46,831 nt of DNA from Chthoniobacter flavus (GTDB lineage: Bacteria; Verrucomicrobiota; Verrucomicrobiia; Chthoniobacterales; JACTMZ01), in contig CAMDUL010000023.1 in assembly GCA_945878135.1 (NCBI GenBank), positions 1 through 46,831 of the forward strand, in the 5' to 3' direction. Made by a program: the position numbers and the translations under genes. Below are positions 45,630 through 46,831 of the stretch, one piece after another (within the stretch, counting starts at the first letter, position 1; each line of letters opens with the position of its first letter). The notes under the pieces are model-generated. The model searched no databases. It worked only from the letters and a program-made list of their open reading frames with translations, and was not told the DNA's origin.

Positions 45630-46831
45630 TCAATGGGCTGCGGCCCGCAGTTTGCGTTGCGTTTCCTCGGCGCGCTGGCGCGTGATAGGATAAAGCCACA
45701 TGACGACGATGGCGAGAAGAAGGCCCGCACATTGGAAACCGACCAGCGCGACCTTCATTTTCCAAGCGGTGGCTTCGTCGAGGCCGGTGCGGTCGACCAT
45801 CAGCGGATCGTAGCCCGCCGCGGTGGCCATATAGCCGCCGAGACCGAAGGTCAGCCCCTGCGCGGCCTTCAGCGCGAAACCCTTCACCGCGCTGAACATC
45901 CCCTCGCGGCGGCGACCGCTGCGCAGTTCGTCGTCGTCGCAAACGTCGGCCGTCATGGAGTCCACCATCAGCCAGCATCCTTGCAGTCCGAGAAACCCGA
46001 TGAAACCGGTGACAAAGAGCAACCAAGGCCAACGAGGATCCAAAGCAAAGAAGCCCAACGCCGTGCCGACAAAGGCAAGACTGAGGCCGGCCACCATGGC
46101 CGTGCGCTTGCTCGTGCGCATGGAAATCCAACCGATGAGGAGGATACTAAAGTAGGACGTAACCATACCAATCGTCATGAAGATGCCTTGGAAGTTTCCC
46201 AGCCGGATGGCATCCCCACTGAACACGTAGTGCTGCATGAGCAAAGGCGCGATGCTCTGCGCGGAAAACAGGGCGACGATGATCGTCACGTAGGCGATGA
46301 AAAGAATGACAAACGGACGGTTGGTCAGGGTATAGCGCACGGCCTCGAAAAACTTGATCGGCTCTTGTTTCTCGATGACCAGTTCCTCCTTGCACCCGAA
46401 GACCGGGATCATTCCCGAGATCAGGACGATGGCCGCCACCCCGACCGTGACCCAGAACGCCCCGACCCCGAGGCTCGGCCAGTATTCGTCGGCCGCCAGA
46501 CGGAAAAGCCAGCCGGCCGCGAGCGAGCCGAACAAGCCGATATACATCCGCCAGCGCACAACCCGCGTGCGTTCGTCATAATCGGGGGTCAGTTCGAAAC
46601 CCAGGGCCGTGTAAGGCACGACAAAAAACGTGTAGGCCAGCGCGAGCAGGCTCCCCATGACCACGATGTAGAGAAAGGGGACATTGCTATACCACGGGTT
46701 GGCCGCCGTTTCGGTCATGGGCAGCGTCCAAAGCAATGGCAGGAGCACCACACATCCGAGCACGCCGACGAACATGAACGGACGCCGCCGCCCGAACCGC
46801 GACTTCGAGTTATCCGACATGTTGCCGATGA
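45630..46831 (-). CDS. GPH-family sugar:cation symporter (MFS), 5' end outside window
   Basis: About 400 residues are visible; the frame stays open to the window edge and the N-terminus is missing. The first visible part, IGNMSDNSKSRFGRRRPF, is the loop after the second helix that marks the glycoside-pentoside-hexuronide family. Around nine or ten hydrophobic helices follow (for example FWVTVGVAAIVLISGMIPVF and WPWLLFVTGFIGFLGLQGCW). It lies 8 bp upstream of the cytoplasmic GH78 rhamnosidase, so rhamnose or rhamnosides are the likely cargo. Confidence 0.9.
   Translation of the reverse strand, partial: IGNMSDNSKSRFGRRRPFMFVGVLGCVVLLPLLWTLPMTETAANPWYSNVPFLYIVVMGSLLALAYTFFVVPYTALGFELTPDYDERTRVVRWRMYIGLFGSLAAGWLFRLAADEYWPSLGVGAFWVTVGVAAIVLISGMIPVFGCKEELVIEKQEPIKFFEAVRYTLTNRPFVILFIAYVTIIVALFSAQSIAPLLMQHYVFSGDAIRLGNFQGIFMTIGMVTSYFSILLIGWISMRTSKRTAMVAGLSLAFVGTALGFFALDPRWPWLLFVTGFIGFLGLQGCWLMVDSMTADVCDDDELRSGRRREGMFSAVKGFALKAAQGLTFGLGGYMATAAGYDPLMVDRTGLDEATAWKMKVALVGFQCAGLLLAIVVMWLYPITRQRAEETQRKLRAAAH

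Overview
The window looks like a chromosomal segment of a high-GC bacterium of the Verrucomicrobiota. The pointers are a large surface protein with autotransporter-type beta-strand repeats and a PEP-CTERM tail, a lone protein with a prepilin-type leader, one-gene-apart sulfatases, a fused rhamnulose-phosphate aldolase/dehydrogenase with LutABC, frequent GTG starts with few Shine-Dalgarno sequences, and intergenic palindromes of a few recurring types. No rRNA, tRNA, CRISPR, IS or phage genes were seen. The phylum is inferred from gene content, not from a marker gene.

Region 1 (1-12,105) is carbohydrate utilisation. A large secreted alpha/alpha-toroid, lyase-like protein runs off the left edge on the minus strand (1-2664). 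It is divergent from two translationally coupled VOC proteins (2848-4538). A minus-strand unit follows: a LacI-type regulator, a Gfo/Idh/MocA oxidoreductase and a TIM-barrel sugar isomerase. A divergent 2-hydroxyacid dehydrogenase, a lipoprotein alginate-lyase-like enzyme and a GH2 beta-mannosidase-like enzyme complete it.

Region 2 (12,106-18,906) holds two large surface proteins in tandem. Their N-terminal thirds are clearly paralogous but their C-termini differ: PEP-CTERM in the first, a DxDxDG-type tail in the second. Each gene ends in a strong intrinsic terminator.

Region 3 (19,058-26,057) contains a GH130 enzyme, two sulfatases (the second with extra C-terminal beta domains), a secreted protein of unknown family and an acetyl-xylan-esterase-like hydrolase. 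Region 4 (26,201-32,760) is a Dpp/Opp-type ABC importer in which the substrate-binding protein is fused to the first permease, followed by the second permease and two ATPases. A protein with a prepilin-type leader follows.

Region 5 (33,740-46,831) is an almost complete L-rhamnose pathway. It has a GPH-type symporter (partial), a cytoplasmic GH78 alpha-L-rhamnosidase, L-rhamnose isomerase, rhamnulokinase, the fused aldolase/lactaldehyde dehydrogenase RhaEW, LutABC to take L-lactate to pyruvate, and a DeoR-family regulator with an inverted-repeat operator in the divergent promoter. Two small paralogous proteins sit in this region. Each joins a sigma-region-4-like helix-turn-helix to a domain that closely resembles the C-terminal domain of the RNA polymerase alpha subunit and keeps most of its DNA-contact residues. 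They are the most unusual thing in the window. A second notable signal is a 16-bp motif (GACTTTAYNNWATAGT) found upstream of three unrelated genes whose products all carry export signals.
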